DNA from: Kibdelosporangium sp040675465
GTDB lineage: Bacteria > Actinomycetota > Actinomycetes > Mycobacteriales > Pseudonocardiaceae
Direction of reading: 5' to 3'
Length of the DNA stretch: 64,000 nucleotides
Assembly: GCF_040675465.1 (NCBI RefSeq)
Contig: NZ_JBFAPA010000001.1
Coordinates: 186,001-250,000 of the forward strand
Shown: in pieces, positions 63,696 to 64,000 of the stretch
Position numbering within the stretch: the first letter of the stretch is position 1
Layout: every line of letters begins with the position of its first letter
The notes under the pieces: model-generated
The model's input: the letters and a program-made list of their open reading frames with translations, nothing else
Database searches by the model: none
What the model was told of the DNA's origin: nothing
Position numbers and translations under genes: made by a program

Positions 63696-64000
63696 TTACG
63701 CCCTGCGCCACCGCAGCAGCACCGCGACGCCGGCCAGCGCAGTCCATCCGCCCAGGTTGAGCAGGTAGCCGCCGCCGATCGGCTGACCCTGCGAGATCTG
63801 AATGCCCGCCGCCAGCAGGTTGTAGGTGGGGGTGACCGAGCCGCCGGGGATGGTGGTGTTGCCCGCGATCACGCCGCCGATGAACATCAGCGCGAAGAAC
63901 ACGAGCATCAGCGCGACCGTGGCGGTCTTGCCGCGGAACAACATCCCGAAGAACACGCCGATCAACGCGAACGGCAACGACCCCAGCAGGAACAGCGCCG
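63696..64000 (-). CDS. ABC-2 type transporter permease, C-terminal part only
   Basis: The last ~101 residues of an ABC-2 permease; the gene begins beyond the right edge. Segments LLGSLPFALIGVFFGMLF, ATVALMLVFFALMFIGGVI and the closing GGYLLNLGGWTALAGVAVLLRWRRA are membrane helices typical of this family's C-terminal half. Together with the two-component genes downstream it suggests an exporter under two-component control; its ATPase partner is expected outside the window. Confidence 0.85.
   Translation of the reverse strand, partial: ALFLLGSLPFALIGVFFGMLFRGKTATVALMLVFFALMFIGGVIAGNTTIPGGSVTPTYNLLAAGIQISQGQPIGGGYLLNLGGWTALAGVAVLLRWRRA

Overview
The window is high-GC actinomycete DNA. Frequent GTG and TTG starts, GTGA/ATGA gene overlaps, AfsR-type regulators, an integrative-element module with a RepSA-like initiator and an FtsK-like translocase, and many acyl-CoA and small-molecule enzymes point to the order Pseudonocardiales (Amycolatopsis or Kibdelosporangium relatives). 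That placement is an inference from gene content, not from a marker gene.

Region 1 (1 to about 9.2 kb) is one end of an actinomycete integrative and conjugative element (AICE). A leftward operon runs from an XRE/TPR regulator (6455) through a flavoprotein and small element proteins to a zinc-ribbon protein, an FtsK/TraB-like translocase and a replication initiator cut by the window edge. The integrase is not in the window. Right of the regulator is a palindrome-rich control region. It is followed by visibly AT-richer cargo: a 54-residue DUF1508 (YegP-like) protein, an S-4TM pore-forming effector and a CD-NTase, which together make a minimal type I CBASS anti-phage module. A 0.7 kb gene-poor stretch and a tRNA-Arg(CCU) gene follow.

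Region 2 (10 to 34 kb) is chromosomal: MerR and mycothiol-type/DinB proteins, an MHS transporter, an aldo/keto reductase, two coupled imine-reductase-like genes divergent from an AfsR-type regulator, a 1.5 kb gene-free repeat stretch, a TAT-exported amidohydrolase, an HxlR-controlled quinone oxidoreductase (with an apparent frameshift in a 9-G run), a ring-cleavage dioxygenase, a secreted acyl esterase, and Tex.

Region 3 (34 to 44.9 kb) holds a bacterial Thg1-like protein, a LacI regulator, a 652-residue protein with a small DNA-binding-like domain and a 500-residue disordered repeat tail, a second AfsR-type regulator with an internal repeat insertion, a membrane protein, an orphan histidine kinase, and a 1.1 kb region of degenerate tandem repeats.

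Region 4 (44.9 to 64 kb) is catabolic. An AtuA / carboxyltransferase / biotin carboxylase operon is preceded by a perfect palindrome. A near copy of that palindrome precedes a TIGR03084-type gene 2.6 kb away. An eight-gene translationally coupled operon (dipeptide-type ABC importer, aldehyde dehydrogenase, SDR, amidase) is divergent from a FadR-type GntR regulator, with a consensus FadR operator between them. The window ends with a two-component system beside a truncated ABC-2 permease.
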